NCBI GenBank assembly: GCA_035540635.1
Contig: DATLGH010000099.1
Span: 1-44,419 of the forward strand
Length of the DNA stretch: 44,419 nt
Direction of reading: 5' to 3'
Origin: Egibacteraceae bacterium
GTDB taxonomy: Bacteria > Actinomycetota > Nitriliruptoria > Euzebyales > Egibacteraceae
Part shown: positions 1-5,935 of the stretch, in pieces
Position numbering within the stretch: position 1 is the first letter of the stretch
How the letters are laid out: each line of letters opens with the position of its first letter
Position numbers and translations under genes: made by a program
The notes under the pieces: model-generated
Seen by the model: only the letters and a program-made list of their open reading frames with translations
Database searches by the model: none
What the model was told of the DNA's origin: nothing

Positions 1-69
1 GCGCCCCACATCAGGCATGGGCCGGTGCCCGACCCCGGCGAGCCCCGGCCCATGCCTGATGTGGGGCGC
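1..69. repeat. Perfect 25-bp inverted repeat, possible hairpin/terminator
   Basis: Positions 1-25 are exactly the reverse complement of 45-69, separated by 19 nt. Transcribed from either strand it would form a very stable 25-bp stem. It lies downstream of the minus-strand kinase gene that ends at 162, so it could end that transcript, although no T-run is visible. The right arm shares the string TGGGGCGC with the adjoining tandem repeat. The window begins inside this structure, so the left arm could extend further. Confidence 0.7.
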
Positions 70-162
70 TACCGCTTCGCTGCCTGAGCGCCGGTCTGGG
101 GCGCTACCGCTTCGCTGCCTGAGCGCCGGTCTGGGGCGCTACCGCTTCGCTGCCTGAGCGCC
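62..162. repeat. 35-bp tandem repeat, about 2.9 copies
   Basis: Units start at 62, 97 and 132 and are identical over the part shared by all three. Each unit contains the short inverted repeat GGCGCT...AGCGCC, so each copy can form its own small hairpin. The last copy runs up to the stop codon of the minus-strand kinase gene (162-164). There are no spacers, so this is not a CRISPR array. Confidence 0.85.
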
Positions 163-953
163 TACCACCCGAGGGCGTCGAGACGGCTGGTGACGCCCCC
201 GACGTAGCCGGCGCCGAAGTGCTCGACGTGCACGAGCAGGTGGTAGAGCTGCAGGGCGGGACGGCGAGCCTGCCAGCCCGGCTCGAGGGGCCACGCGGCG
301 ATGTAGGCGTCGACGAGGGCCGCGGGGAAACCGCCGAAGCAGTCCATGAACGCGAGCTCGTACTCGCGGTCGGCGTAGCACACCGCGGGGTCGACGAGCC
401 AGCGCCCGTCGACGACGTTGCCGCTCCACAGATCGCCGTGCACGAGGCTCGGCTCGGGGTCGTGGTCGAGCAGCGCCTGCAGCGGCCCCTCGCAGGCGCG
501 CTCGAGTCGCCGGCGCACGTCGACGGGCAGCGCCGACGCGCCGAGCCACGGGCGGATTCGGTGGTTGACGTAGAAGTCCGGCCAGTCCGGGCAGGGGTCG
601 TTGCGCTGCGGCAGCCAGCCGATGAGGTTGTCGCGGTGCCAGCCGAACGCTGTCCCCGTTGACCGGTGCATCCGCGCGAGCGCCGCGCCCAGGCCGGGCC
701 AGTCGGGCGGGCCCCCGACGGCGGCCAGGACGAGGACGTCGTCCTCGGCCGCGAGCACCTCGGGCACCGGCGCGCCGGCCTCCGCGAGCGCCGCGAGGCC
801 GTCGGCCTCCACCTCGACGGGGTAGGGAGCACGCTTCACGACGACCTCCCGGCCGTCGGACAGCCGGGCGCGCCACACCTCGCAGATCATCCCGCCGCCG
901 AGGGGCCGCCCTCCGCCGGCCACGAGGCCCCCCGGCAGGCTCGGCACGCTCAT
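162..953 (-). CDS. Fructosamine kinase family / aminoglycoside phosphotransferase-like protein
   Basis: A 263-residue protein of the fructosamine-3-kinase family (protein-kinase-like fold), which phosphorylates ketoamines on glycated proteins or small molecules. An N-terminal lobe has a glycine-rich GGGM segment and the VVVKRAP lysine expected to contact ATP. The C-terminal lobe carries the catalytic loop HGDLWSGN (about residue 172) followed by the metal-binding DPAVCYADRE. The length is near the family norm of about 260-290. It starts with ATG at 953, overlapping the stop of the upstream phosphatase gene by 4 bp (ATGA), so the two are probably translationally coupled. A deglycation role fits the pairing with a small phosphatase, which is common for this family, but the substrate cannot be told from sequence. 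Confidence 0.85.
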   Translation of the reverse strand: MSVPSLPGGLVAGGGRPLGGGMICEVWRARLSDGREVVVKRAPYPVEVEADGLAALAEAGAPVPEVLAAEDDVLVLAAVGGPPDWPGLGAALARMHRSTGTAFGWHRDNLIGWLPQRNDPCPDWPDFYVNHRIRPWLGASALPVDVRRRLERACEGPLQALLDHDPEPSLVHGDLWSGNVVDGRWLVDPAVCYADREYELAFMDCFGGFPAALVDAYIAAWPLEPGWQARRPALQLYHLLVHVEHFGAGYVGGVTSRLDALGW

Positions 954-1438
954 GAGCGGGGCCGGGACTCCTGCTCCTCCTCCAGTGACTGGAGGTGGGC
1001 GACGACGCCGCGGGCGCCGGCGCGCACGATCTCGACCACGCGCGGGAAACCCTCGTCGCCGCCGTAGTAGGGGTCGGGCACGTCCTCGCCGTCGGCGTCG
1101 GGATCGAACGACCGGAAAAGGGCGACCTTCGCCTTGCTCTCCTCATCCGGCGCGAGGGCGCACACGTCGGCGTAGTTCGCGCGGTCCATGACGAGCACGA
1201 GGTCGAAGCGGTCGAAGTCCTCGGCCGCGATCTGGCGGGCCGTGCCGCTCAGGGTCAGGCCGACGGCGGCGGCTGCTGCCCGCATCCGCTCGTCAGGGGG
1301 ATCACCGACGTGCCAGTCCCCCGTTCCCGCGGAGTCGATCTCGAGGTCGAGCCTGGCCTGCTCCGCCGCCTCGTGCAGCGCCGCTTCGGCAGTCGGCGAG
1401 CGGCAGATGTTGCCGAGGCACACGAGAAGGACGCGCAT
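950..1438 (-). CDS. Low-molecular-weight protein-tyrosine phosphatase
   Basis: A 162-residue cytoplasmic phosphatase. The N-terminal P-loop VCLGNICRSP carries the CX5R catalytic motif (Cys about residue 7, Arg 13), and the general-acid loop DPYYGG lies about residue 117. Both are diagnostic of low-molecular-weight protein-tyrosine phosphatases rather than arsenate reductases of other folds. ATG at 1438 is chosen because a -10-like TAGCCT (minus strand, 1450-1445) sits 6 nt upstream with no Shine-Dalgarno, indicating leaderless initiation. It is the first gene of a two-gene operon with the fructosamine-kinase-like gene. Confidence 0.9.
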   Translation of the reverse strand: MRVLLVCLGNICRSPTAEAALHEAAEQARLDLEIDSAGTGDWHVGDPPDERMRAAAAAVGLTLSGTARQIAAEDFDRFDLVLVMDRANYADVCALAPDEESKAKVALFRSFDPDADGEDVPDPYYGGDEGFPRVVEIVRAGARGVVAHLQSLEEEQESRPRS

Positions 1439-1444
1439 GCCGAC

Positions 1445-1456
1445 AGGCTATAGGCT
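1445..1456. promoter_or_regulatory. Back-to-back leaderless promoters
   Basis: The 25-bp gap between divergent ATGs at 1438 (minus) and 1464 (plus) contains two abutting -10-like hexamers. TAGCCT reads on the minus strand (1450-1445), 6 nt before its ATG. TAGGCT reads on the plus strand (1451-1456), 7 nt before its ATG. Neither start has a Shine-Dalgarno sequence. Confidence 0.5.
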
Positions 1457-1463
1457 CCCGCCG

Positions 1464-1562
1464 ATGACCCTTACCGAAGGCGCTGCCGCTCCCCTGTTCA
1501 CGCTCCTCGACCAGCACGGCGACAAGTGGTCGCGGGCGCTGGGGGTCGCGCGGTCGCTGTAG
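1464..1562 (+). pseudogene. N-terminal remnant of a Bcp/AhpC-TSA peroxiredoxin
   Basis: A 32-codon ORF whose first 23 residues (MTLTEGAAAPLFTLLDQHGD then KWS) match the canonical start of Bcp-type peroxiredoxins (x-G-x-x-A-P-x-F-x-L-x-D-Q-x-G). The reading frame then runs into RALGVARSL and a TAG, before the catalytic-cysteine region would begin. The rest of the peroxiredoxin gene is absent. It keeps a leaderless promoter, with TAGGCT 7 nt before the ATG. It overlaps the start of the LD-carboxypeptidase gene by 37 nt, so it may now act as a translated leader for it. A deletion joining the peroxiredoxin 5' end to the carboxypeptidase 5' end is the simplest explanation. Confidence 0.6.
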
Positions 1563-2479
1563 CGCTGCGCCCCCGCACGCTCGAACCGGGCGACACGGTC
1601 GCCGTCGTGGCGCCGGCGTCGCCCGTACGGTTCCCCGACCGCCTCGAGGCGGGTATGGCGCTGCTCGCCGAGTGGGGTCTGCGGACCCGGGTCATGCCGC
1701 ACGTCCACCACGAGGACGGGTTCCTCGCCGGCAGCGACGAGGACCGTCTCGCCGACCTGCACGCCGCCTTCGCCGACCCGGAGATCCGCGCGGTGTGGTG
1801 CGCCCGCGGCGGCTACGGCTGCTCCCGGCTCACCGATCGCCTCGACGGCGGGCTGCTGCGCGCCGACCCGAAGCCACTCGTCGGCTTCAGCGACGTCACG
1901 GCGCTGCACCTCGCCTTGCACCGGCACGGCGTCGTGAGCTTCCACGGCCCCACCGGCGAGTGGAACGAGCGGCGCACCGGCGGCGCCTCCGCCGCGTCGC
2001 TGCGCCGGGCCCTCACCGATGCCCGCCCGCTCGGGGCGCTGCCGACCGGGCCGCTGGAGCGGCTCGTGCCCGGGCGGGCGGCCGGTCCGCTCGTCGGCGG
2101 CAACCTGTCGCTCCTCGCCGCCGCCGTCGGCACCCCCGACCAGCCGGACACCCGCGGGTGCCTCGTGCTGCTCGAGGACGTCGGCGAGCGGCCCTACCGC
2201 ATCGACCGGATGCTCCGCCAGCTGCTGCGCGCCGGCCTCGTCGAAGGCGCGGCCGGCCTCGTATTCGGGGCGTTCTCCCGCTGCGAGGAGCCCCGCGGTC
2301 CCTGCGCCACCGTGGACGAGGTGCTCGCCGCCTTCGCCGCCGAGCTCGGTCTGCCCACGGTCGGCGGGGCACCGATCGGCCACGGCCCGGGCCAGCTCAC
2401 CGTGCCCCTGGGCGTGGCCGCCGAGCTCGACGCCGACCGCGGCACCCTCACGGTCATCGAGCCCGCGACGTCCCCCTGA
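1526..2479 (+). CDS. LD-carboxypeptidase, S66 family (LdcA/MccF-like)
   Basis: A 317-residue cytoplasmic serine peptidase that removes the terminal D-Ala from L,D-tetrapeptides in murein recycling, or cleaves microcin-like peptide-nucleotides. The N-terminal domain has GDTVAVVAPASP and RGGYG, with the nucleophile in GFSDVT (Ser about residue 122). The C-terminal domain has GGNLSLL, then LLEDVGERPYRIDRML with the catalytic Glu, and GHGPGQ with the catalytic His near residue 288. All three triad residues are present. The GTG at 1526 is the only upstream start, and the family-specific sequence begins about 18 residues later, so the true start could be slightly downstream. Transcription probably comes from the promoter of the peroxiredoxin remnant at 1464. 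Confidence 0.85.
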   Translation: MVAGAGGRAVAVALRPRTLEPGDTVAVVAPASPVRFPDRLEAGMALLAEWGLRTRVMPHVHHEDGFLAGSDEDRLADLHAAFADPEIRAVWCARGGYGCSRLTDRLDGGLLRADPKPLVGFSDVTALHLALHRHGVVSFHGPTGEWNERRTGGASAASLRRALTDARPLGALPTGPLERLVPGRAAGPLVGGNLSLLAAAVGTPDQPDTRGCLVLLEDVGERPYRIDRMLRQLLRAGLVEGAAGLVFGAFSRCEEPRGPCATVDEVLAAFAAELGLPTVGGAPIGHGPGQLTVPLGVAAELDADRGTLTVIEPATSP

Positions 2480-2500
2480 GCGGATCGGGGCAGGGCGCCG

Positions 2501-3412
2501 TCAGGCGCCGGGGATCGGCATGCCCTCGCCGACCCGGCGGAGGACCCGGCCGGTCACGCCGTCGGCGGTCACCCACTCGGGCACCCGGCCGTCGCGGTCG
2601 ACCGGCAGGAGCGCGAGGGCCACCGCGCCGTCGTCCGTGGGGGCCGTGCTCGTCACGGTGCCCGGTTTGGCCCCGCCCTCGGCGGCCAGCGACGCGCCCT
2701 CGCTGACGGGGCCGTCGAAGGCCACAACCGCGAGCGTGCGCCGGGGCCGGCCGAGGTTGTAGATCTTCGCGATCGACTCCTGGCCCGGGTAGCAGCCCTT
2801 CTTCAGGTGCACGTGGGTGGGCAGCAGGCCGAGCTCCTGGGCGCGGCGTCCGGTGGAGATCTCCGTGCGCCACCCTGGCACGCCGTGGCGGATCCGCCAC
2901 GCCTCCCACTCAGCCATGGTCGCGTCGGGCAGACCGAGCCCGGCGACGCGCTCACCCACCCACTCGGGAGTGCCGAGCAGGTCCACCCCGCCGGAGCGGT
3001 CCCGCACCACGAGACCGTCGCCGTGCGGCACGGCCGTCATCGGCTCGTCACGGGCGGCGGACAGGGCGACGGGCTTCGGGCCGCGCACGCTGGCGAGGGC
3101 GAACTCGTCGCTCGCGTCGGCGGCCTCGACCTGGGTGAGGAACTTGAACTTCTCCAGGGCCGCGGCGAGGTCGGCGGCGACCTCAGGCGGGGTGACGAGC
3201 AGGACATGCTCGGCGTGGACGACGGCCCGGCCGGCGGCCTGCGGGTTGCCCTTCGCGTCGAGGTGGAGGAAGTCCGCGACGGTCCCGGGACGGGCGTCCT
3301 GCAGGTACTGGCTCAGCAAGGTGTGGAGATAGGTGAGGCGGTCCGGGCCGGTGACCCGGACGACCCCGGCGGGCAGTCGGACGACCGCGGTCTCGTCGAG
3401 CAGCAGCGCCAT
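2501..3412 (-). CDS. ygfZ: YgfZ/GcvT-domain folate-binding protein
   Basis: A 303-residue member of the YgfZ (COG0354) family, related to the glycine-cleavage T protein. It uses folate to support Fe-S cluster assembly or repair, for example for MiaB. The signature KGCYPGQESIAKIYNLG (about residues 204-220) contains the conserved Cys of the family. The N-terminal half shows the GcvT-like fold start (VVRLPAGVVRVTGPDRLTYLHTLLSQ). ATG at 3412 is supported by TAAGGT (minus strand, 3424-3419) 6 nt upstream, a leaderless arrangement. It is monocistronic here, convergent with LD-carboxypeptidase and divergent from the structured leader at 3521. Its proximity to sulfur-relay genes is consistent with a shared Fe-S/sulfur theme, which is inference. 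Confidence 0.9.
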   Translation of the reverse strand: MALLLDETAVVRLPAGVVRVTGPDRLTYLHTLLSQYLQDARPGTVADFLHLDAKGNPQAAGRAVVHAEHVLLVTPPEVAADLAAALEKFKFLTQVEAADASDEFALASVRGPKPVALSAARDEPMTAVPHGDGLVVRDRSGGVDLLGTPEWVGERVAGLGLPDATMAEWEAWRIRHGVPGWRTEISTGRRAQELGLLPTHVHLKKGCYPGQESIAKIYNLGRPRRTLAVVAFDGPVSEGASLAAEGGAKPGTVTSTAPTDDGAVALALLPVDRDGRVPEWVTADGVTGRVLRRVGEGMPIPGA

Positions 3413-3418
3413 GTCCCG

Positions 3419-3424
3419 ACCTTA
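3419..3424 (-). promoter_or_regulatory. -10-like TAAGGT, leaderless start of ygfZ
   Basis: Reading the minus strand, TAAGGT is followed by 6 nt (CGGGAC) and the ATG at 3412. No Shine-Dalgarno is present. Confidence 0.45.
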
Positions 3425-3452
3425 CCGCTTGGTAGGTCCCGGGTCGGACGGC

Positions 3453-3499
3453 CGGCCAGCGAAGTTTCTTCGCGGCTCGTTGCCGCGGGCGCTGGCCGA
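3453..3499 (+). other. Nested inverted repeats upstream of the leader ORF
   Basis: A 9-bp stem CGGCCAGCG (3453-3461) / CGCTGGCCG (3491-3499) encloses a second 6-bp stem CGCGGC (3471-3476) / GCCGCG (3483-3488). This is either part of a structured 5' leader or an operator between the divergent ygfZ and leader transcripts. No family is recognised. Confidence 0.45.
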
Positions 3500-3520
3500 T
3501 GGCATCCTTGCCGGACGACA

Positions 3521-3536
3521 GAAAGGAGGTGGTCCT
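3521..3536 (+). promoter_or_regulatory. Extended Shine-Dalgarno, 16-nt match to the 16S rRNA 3' tail
   Basis: AGAAAGGAGGTGGTCC pairs with the whole 3' end of bacterial 16S rRNA (GGATCACCTCCTTTCT) with a single G-U wobble. The normal requirement is only 4-7 nt. GGAGGT ends 10 nt before ATG 3542. Most genes in this window have weak or no Shine-Dalgarno, so this one stands out strongly. Confidence 0.75.
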
Positions 3537-3541
3537 AGCAC

Positions 3542-3589
3542 ATGATTTCTGATAGTCGCTCCGTGACCGTCGAGGTGATGAGGCGCTAG
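3542..3589 (+). CDS. 15-residue leader peptide ORF in a structured RNA
   Basis: A short ORF reading MISDSRSVTVEVMRR and then TAG. It is supported by the exceptional 16-nt Shine-Dalgarno just upstream and by the stop codon lying inside a well-formed RNA stem (3584-3643). I do not recognise the peptide. There is no run of one amino acid as in classical biosynthetic attenuators, although three Arg and three Val occur in 15 residues. It is followed by a GC-rich hairpin with a T-run (3758-3803) and then a DsrE-family gene with its own promoter. It could be a regulatory leader peptide, a ribosome-capturing decoy, or the start of an independent small transcript. Function unknown. Confidence 0.5.
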   Translation: MISDSRSVTVEVMRR

Positions 3590-3643
3590 GCCTCACTCGG
3601 TCCTACCTGTGGCATCCCGACCGACACCACGTGATGCCTAGCG
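3584..3643 (+). ncRNA. Structured RNA element overlapping the leader ORF stop
   Basis: Nested perfect pairings are visible: CGCTAGGC (3584-3591) with GCCTAGCG (3636-3643), TCAC (3593-3596) with GTGA (3631-3634), and TCGGTC (3597-3602) with GACCGA (3619-3624). A C/T mismatch and an asymmetric CACCAC bulge interrupt the stem. The TAG stop of the 15-codon ORF is part of the outer stem, so ribosomes finishing that ORF would melt the structure. I cannot assign it to a known RNA family. Confidence 0.5.
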
Positions 3644-3757
3644 AATCCCAACTTCGTCGCCCGCTCGTCTCGTCCGTGGGAGCTGGTCACGCCCACCCAC
3701 CCGGCCTCGCAACGCGACGCTCCGGGGACGCGACATAGACGGCGAGTGTTGGATGCC

Positions 3758-3803
3758 GGCCGCCCGGGCCTGGGGACCTCCCCGCCCGGGCGGCCCTCCT
3801 TTT
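3758..3803 (+). terminator. GC-rich hairpin with T-run
   Basis: GGCCGCCCGGGC (3758-3769) pairs perfectly with GCCCGGGCGGCC (3784-3795). GGGG/CCCC inside the loop (3772-3775 / 3780-3783) extends it, and TTTT follows at 3800-3803. It would end the leader transcript before the DsrE-like gene or, if regulated, act as an attenuator. Confidence 0.6.
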
Positions 3804-3822
3804 CGCCCCCTCCCCGCAGCGG

Positions 3823-3828
3823 TAGGGT
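3823..3828 (+). promoter_or_regulatory. -10-like TAGGGT, leaderless start of dsrE-like gene
   Basis: TAGGGT is followed by 7 nt and the ATG at 3836. The same TAGGGTGAGCC string precedes the minus-strand gene that starts at 8230. This suggests that the gene can be transcribed independently of the upstream leader. Confidence 0.5.
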
Positions 3829-3835
3829 GAGCCCT

Positions 3836-4198
3836 ATGGGCCGGTCGATGGTTGTGAAGGTCACCCATGCGCTCGACGATCCCGAGCGCGCGCACATCGG
3901 CTGCAACGTCGCCGCGGTGGCGCTGGCCAGCGGCGTCGACGTGCACCTGTTCCTCGCCATTGAGGGCGTCACCCTCGCGCGGGACGAGGTGGCGGGGGAG
4001 CTGGAGGTCCCCGACGCTCCGCCGATCACGGACCTGCTCGCCGCGCTCTACGCCGGCGGCACCGTCACGGTGTGCACGCCCTGCGCCACCCGCCGGGGCC
4101 TCGCCGAGGCCGACTTCCGCCCCGGTACGCGGATGGCCGGTTCGGCGCTGTTCGTGGAGCTCGCGACCGCGGAGGGCACCCAGGCCCTCGTGTACTGA
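3836..4198 (+). CDS. DsrE-family protein with CTPC motif
   Basis: A 120-residue DsrE/DsrF-fold protein, the family of small sulfur-carrying subunits. It starts MVVKVTHALDDPERA, followed by a cysteine-containing helix (Cys23), a hydrophobic strand (VDVHLFLAIEGV) and a conserved-position motif CTPCATRRGL with Cys80 and Cys83. Cys80/83 sit where TusD/DsrE-type proteins bind persulfide. ATG 3836 is preferred over ATG 3848 because of the TAGGGT-N7-ATG leaderless arrangement. It converges on the sulfur-relay operon at 4203-7285, leaving only 4 bp between the stop codons. It is the only DsrE-like protein in the cluster that keeps a cysteine at the expected site, so it is the best candidate for the persulfide carrier. 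Confidence 0.75.
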   Translation: MGRSMVVKVTHALDDPERAHIGCNVAAVALASGVDVHLFLAIEGVTLARDEVAGELEVPDAPPITDLLAALYAGGTVTVCTPCATRRGLAEADFRPGTRMAGSALFVELATAEGTQALVY

Positions 4199-4202
4199 CG
4201 CC

Positions 4203-4634
4203 TCAGGCGGCGCGGCTGCTGTCGGGCACGGCACCGGCGTCGAGCAGGGCGTGGACGTCGGCGGCGGTGGGGACGCCGGCGACCCGGCCGAGGACCGTGC
4301 CGTCGACTTCCAACGCGAAGGTCGTCGGCGTGCGCAGCACCCCGTGCGCGCGGGCGAGGTCGAGGTGGTCGCCGACGTCGGCGGCCCGCACGGCCACGTC
4401 GTCACGGTCTCCGGCGACCTCCTCGAGGACGCGGCGCGCCATGGTGCACGGGGCGCACGACGGGGCGGTGAACGCCACGAGGAGGCGCCGCTCGGGCGGG
4501 GCGCCGATCGCGGCGAGCTCCTCGCCGGTGAAGCGATCGTCGACCGCGCGCACCTTCCCGTCGTGCGCCCGCCACCACAGTGCGAAGGCACCGGTGGCGG
4601 CCACGACCGTGGCCAGGACGAGCCACTCGCTCAT
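4203..4634 (-). CDS. Membrane-anchored thioredoxin-family protein
   Basis: A 143-residue protein with an N-terminal membrane segment (about residues 3-21, WLVLATVVAATGAFALWW). A thioredoxin fold follows, with the redox motif SCAPC (Cys60, Cys63) after LLVAFTAP and the cis-Pro loop TPTTF at about residue 105. It is likely anchored with the thioredoxin domain facing the cytoplasm or outside; the topology is not resolved. It is the last gene of the minus-strand sulfur-relay operon. The ATG at 4634 is used because it begins directly with the membrane segment; in-frame codons further upstream lie inside the DUF4395 gene. DUF4395-thioredoxin pairs recur in sulfur-metabolism clusters, suggesting delivery of reducing equivalents to a persulfidated partner. 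Confidence 0.8.
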   Translation of the reverse strand: MSEWLVLATVVAATGAFALWWRAHDGKVRAVDDRFTGEELAAIGAPPERRLLVAFTAPSCAPCTMARRVLEEVAGDRDDVAVRAADVGDHLDLARAHGVLRTPTTFALEVDGTVLGRVAGVPTAADVHALLDAGAVPDSSRAA

Positions 4635-4662
4635 CGCGACCTCGTTACGACCCGCCCAGCGC

Positions 4663-5121
4663 TCACGCCGGGCTCCCGCGGGAGGACGACCGCTCGTCGC
4701 CCGCCCGACGCGTGCCGAGCGCGCGCCGGCCGATCGCGTACACCTCGCAACCGACGCAGAGGCCGGTCGCGGCGAGCAGCCCCGACAGGGCAACCACGAC
4801 GAGCACGAGCCCCCACCCGAGGGTCGTTGCGCCGGTGAGCACGGCGGCCAGCCCCGCACCGGTGAAGATCAGGCCCATGAGCTGGGAGAAGCGCGGGCCC
4901 GCCTCGGGCTCGGTCGCCGGCGGCGGCCCCCAGTCGAGGCGGCGCTTCAAAAAGCGGAAGACGTTTCCGTAGGGCGACCAGCGCAGCCCTGCGAGCGCGG
5001 CCACGGCGAACACCGCAACCTGGAACGCGAGCAGCGCCGCCGACTGCGTGAGGAACGCGGCCGCGAGGACGAGGAAGGTCAGAGCGGCGGAGAACCGGGG
5101 ACCCCGGACGTCGATCTCCAT
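4663..5121 (-). CDS. DUF4395 membrane protein
   Basis: A 152-residue integral membrane protein with about four hydrophobic segments (residues 11-29, 30-46, 81-99, 103-121) and the DUF4395 signature CVGCE (Cys122, Cys125) at the end of the last helix. The WSPYGNVFRFLKRR loop is also typical of the family. The start is ATG 5121, preceded by AAAGGAG at a good distance; this Shine-Dalgarno lies at the stop of the upstream DsrE-like gene. DUF4395 proteins are found with thioredoxins and TusA/DsrE proteins, but their biochemical role is not established. The paired cysteines could exchange disulfides or persulfides with the adjacent thioredoxin. Confidence 0.8.
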   Translation of the reverse strand: MEIDVRGPRFSAALTFLVLAAAFLTQSAALLAFQVAVFAVAALAGLRWSPYGNVFRFLKRRLDWGPPPATEPEAGPRFSQLMGLIFTGAGLAAVLTGATTLGWGLVLVVVALSGLLAATGLCVGCEVYAIGRRALGTRRAGDERSSSRGSPA

Positions 5122-5138
5122 GGTCGTTGCTCCTTTGC

Positions 5139-5516
5139 TCACCAGTCGATCACCGCGTCGGCGGTGCGCAGCGCCTCGGCGAGGTCGCCGTCGTCGCACA
5201 GCGCGACGCCGGGGACGAGGTCGTCGGGGGCGAGGCCCAGGCGGTCGAGCTCGGCCCCGGTGACGAGCACCGCGACCCCGCTCTCGATGAGGCCACGCAG
5301 GTCCTGGGCGCTGGCCGCCGGCGGCAGCCCGACCCCGGCGAGCTGGCCGGGCCGGGTCTCGCCCCCGGCCACGGCGAGCTCGACCGCCGGCCCGCGCAGC
5401 ACGAGCGTGAGGTCGACGTCCTCAGCGACGGCGTACGCGTTCGCCTCGAGGGCGGGCTCGGTGGCGAGCAGCGCCCCGGCGACGCCCTGCAGCAGGCTGA
5501 CCACACGACGGGCCAT
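5139..5516 (-). CDS. DsrE/DsrH-like small protein C, degenerate cysteine site
   Basis: A 125-residue protein with the alternating strand/helix pattern of the DsrE/F/H fold, ending in AVIDW. A terminal W after a hydrophobic strand is usual in DsrH/TusB-like proteins. The position that carries the persulfide Cys in TusD/DsrE (after the GV-x-V strand) reads VAVLVTGAELDRLGL, with no cysteine. The only Cys is residue 107. ATG 5516 is chosen because homology-like sequence starts MARRVVSLLQG; the longer frame upstream is low-complexity. It is the fourth gene of the operon, after the HTH-TusA regulator and two more DsrE-like genes. Confidence 0.65.
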   Translation of the reverse strand: MARRVVSLLQGVAGALLATEPALEANAYAVAEDVDLTLVLRGPAVELAVAGGETRPGQLAGVGLPPAASAQDLRGLIESGVAVLVTGAELDRLGLAPDDLVPGVALCDDGDLAEALRTADAVIDW

Positions 5517-5547
5517 CCCTACGCCTCCCCCGGTGCGCCGCCGGTGC

Positions 5548-5901
5548 TCATGGCGCACCTCCCGCGGACAGCACGACGTCGGCCGTGCGCACGAACGCCC
5601 ACAGGTCTGCGTGGTCACCGGTCACGACGCCGGGCGCCTGGCGGTCGGCGACGCCGAGGCGGCGGGCGGCGTTGCCGTCGACGACCCAGTCGAGGGTGCC
5701 GCCGTGGACGCCGCGGCGCAGCAGCGCGGCGACGGCCCGCCCGACCTCGCCCGAGCCGGCCGACAGCACCGTCGCGTCGTCGTGGGCGAACACCGTCACC
5801 CGGTGACCGCGGTTGAGGACCCGCTCGGCGAGCCTGAGGGCGGTAGCGGTGCGCTCGGTCGTGACGCCGCCGGCGAGGACGAGGGCGATGGTGCGGGGCA
5901 T
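5548..5901 (-). CDS. DsrE-like small protein B, no cysteine
   Basis: A 117-residue DsrE-fold protein (MPRTIALVLAGGV, then TATALRLAERVLNRGHRVTVFAHDDA, the typical first strand-helix-strand). It contains no cysteine at all. The segment equivalent to the TusD active-site loop reads VDGNAARRLGV. It lies 31 bp upstream of protein C and 34 bp downstream of protein A. A sulfur-carrier function by persulfide is therefore unlikely for this subunit; a structural or binding role is more plausible. Confidence 0.65.
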   Translation of the reverse strand: MPRTIALVLAGGVTTERTATALRLAERVLNRGHRVTVFAHDDATVLSAGSGEVGRAVAALLRRGVHGGTLDWVVDGNAARRLGVADRQAPGVVTGDHADLWAFVRTADVVLSAGGAP

Positions 5902-5935
5902 CAGCGGGCCACCTCCACTGACGCGCACGCGGCGG

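Noticed and set aside
62-162. CRISPR array
   Set aside because: The repeats are directly adjacent without spacers, there are fewer than three full copies, and no cas genes are present.
3521-3536. Fragment of an antisense 16S rRNA gene
   Set aside because: Only the 16-nt tail complement matches; flanking sequence is unrelated to rRNA and a correctly spaced ATG follows.
3746-3835. Longer N-terminus for the DsrE-like protein at 3836
   Set aside because: The extension would translate through the terminator hairpin and has no family similarity; the leaderless -10 supports 3836.
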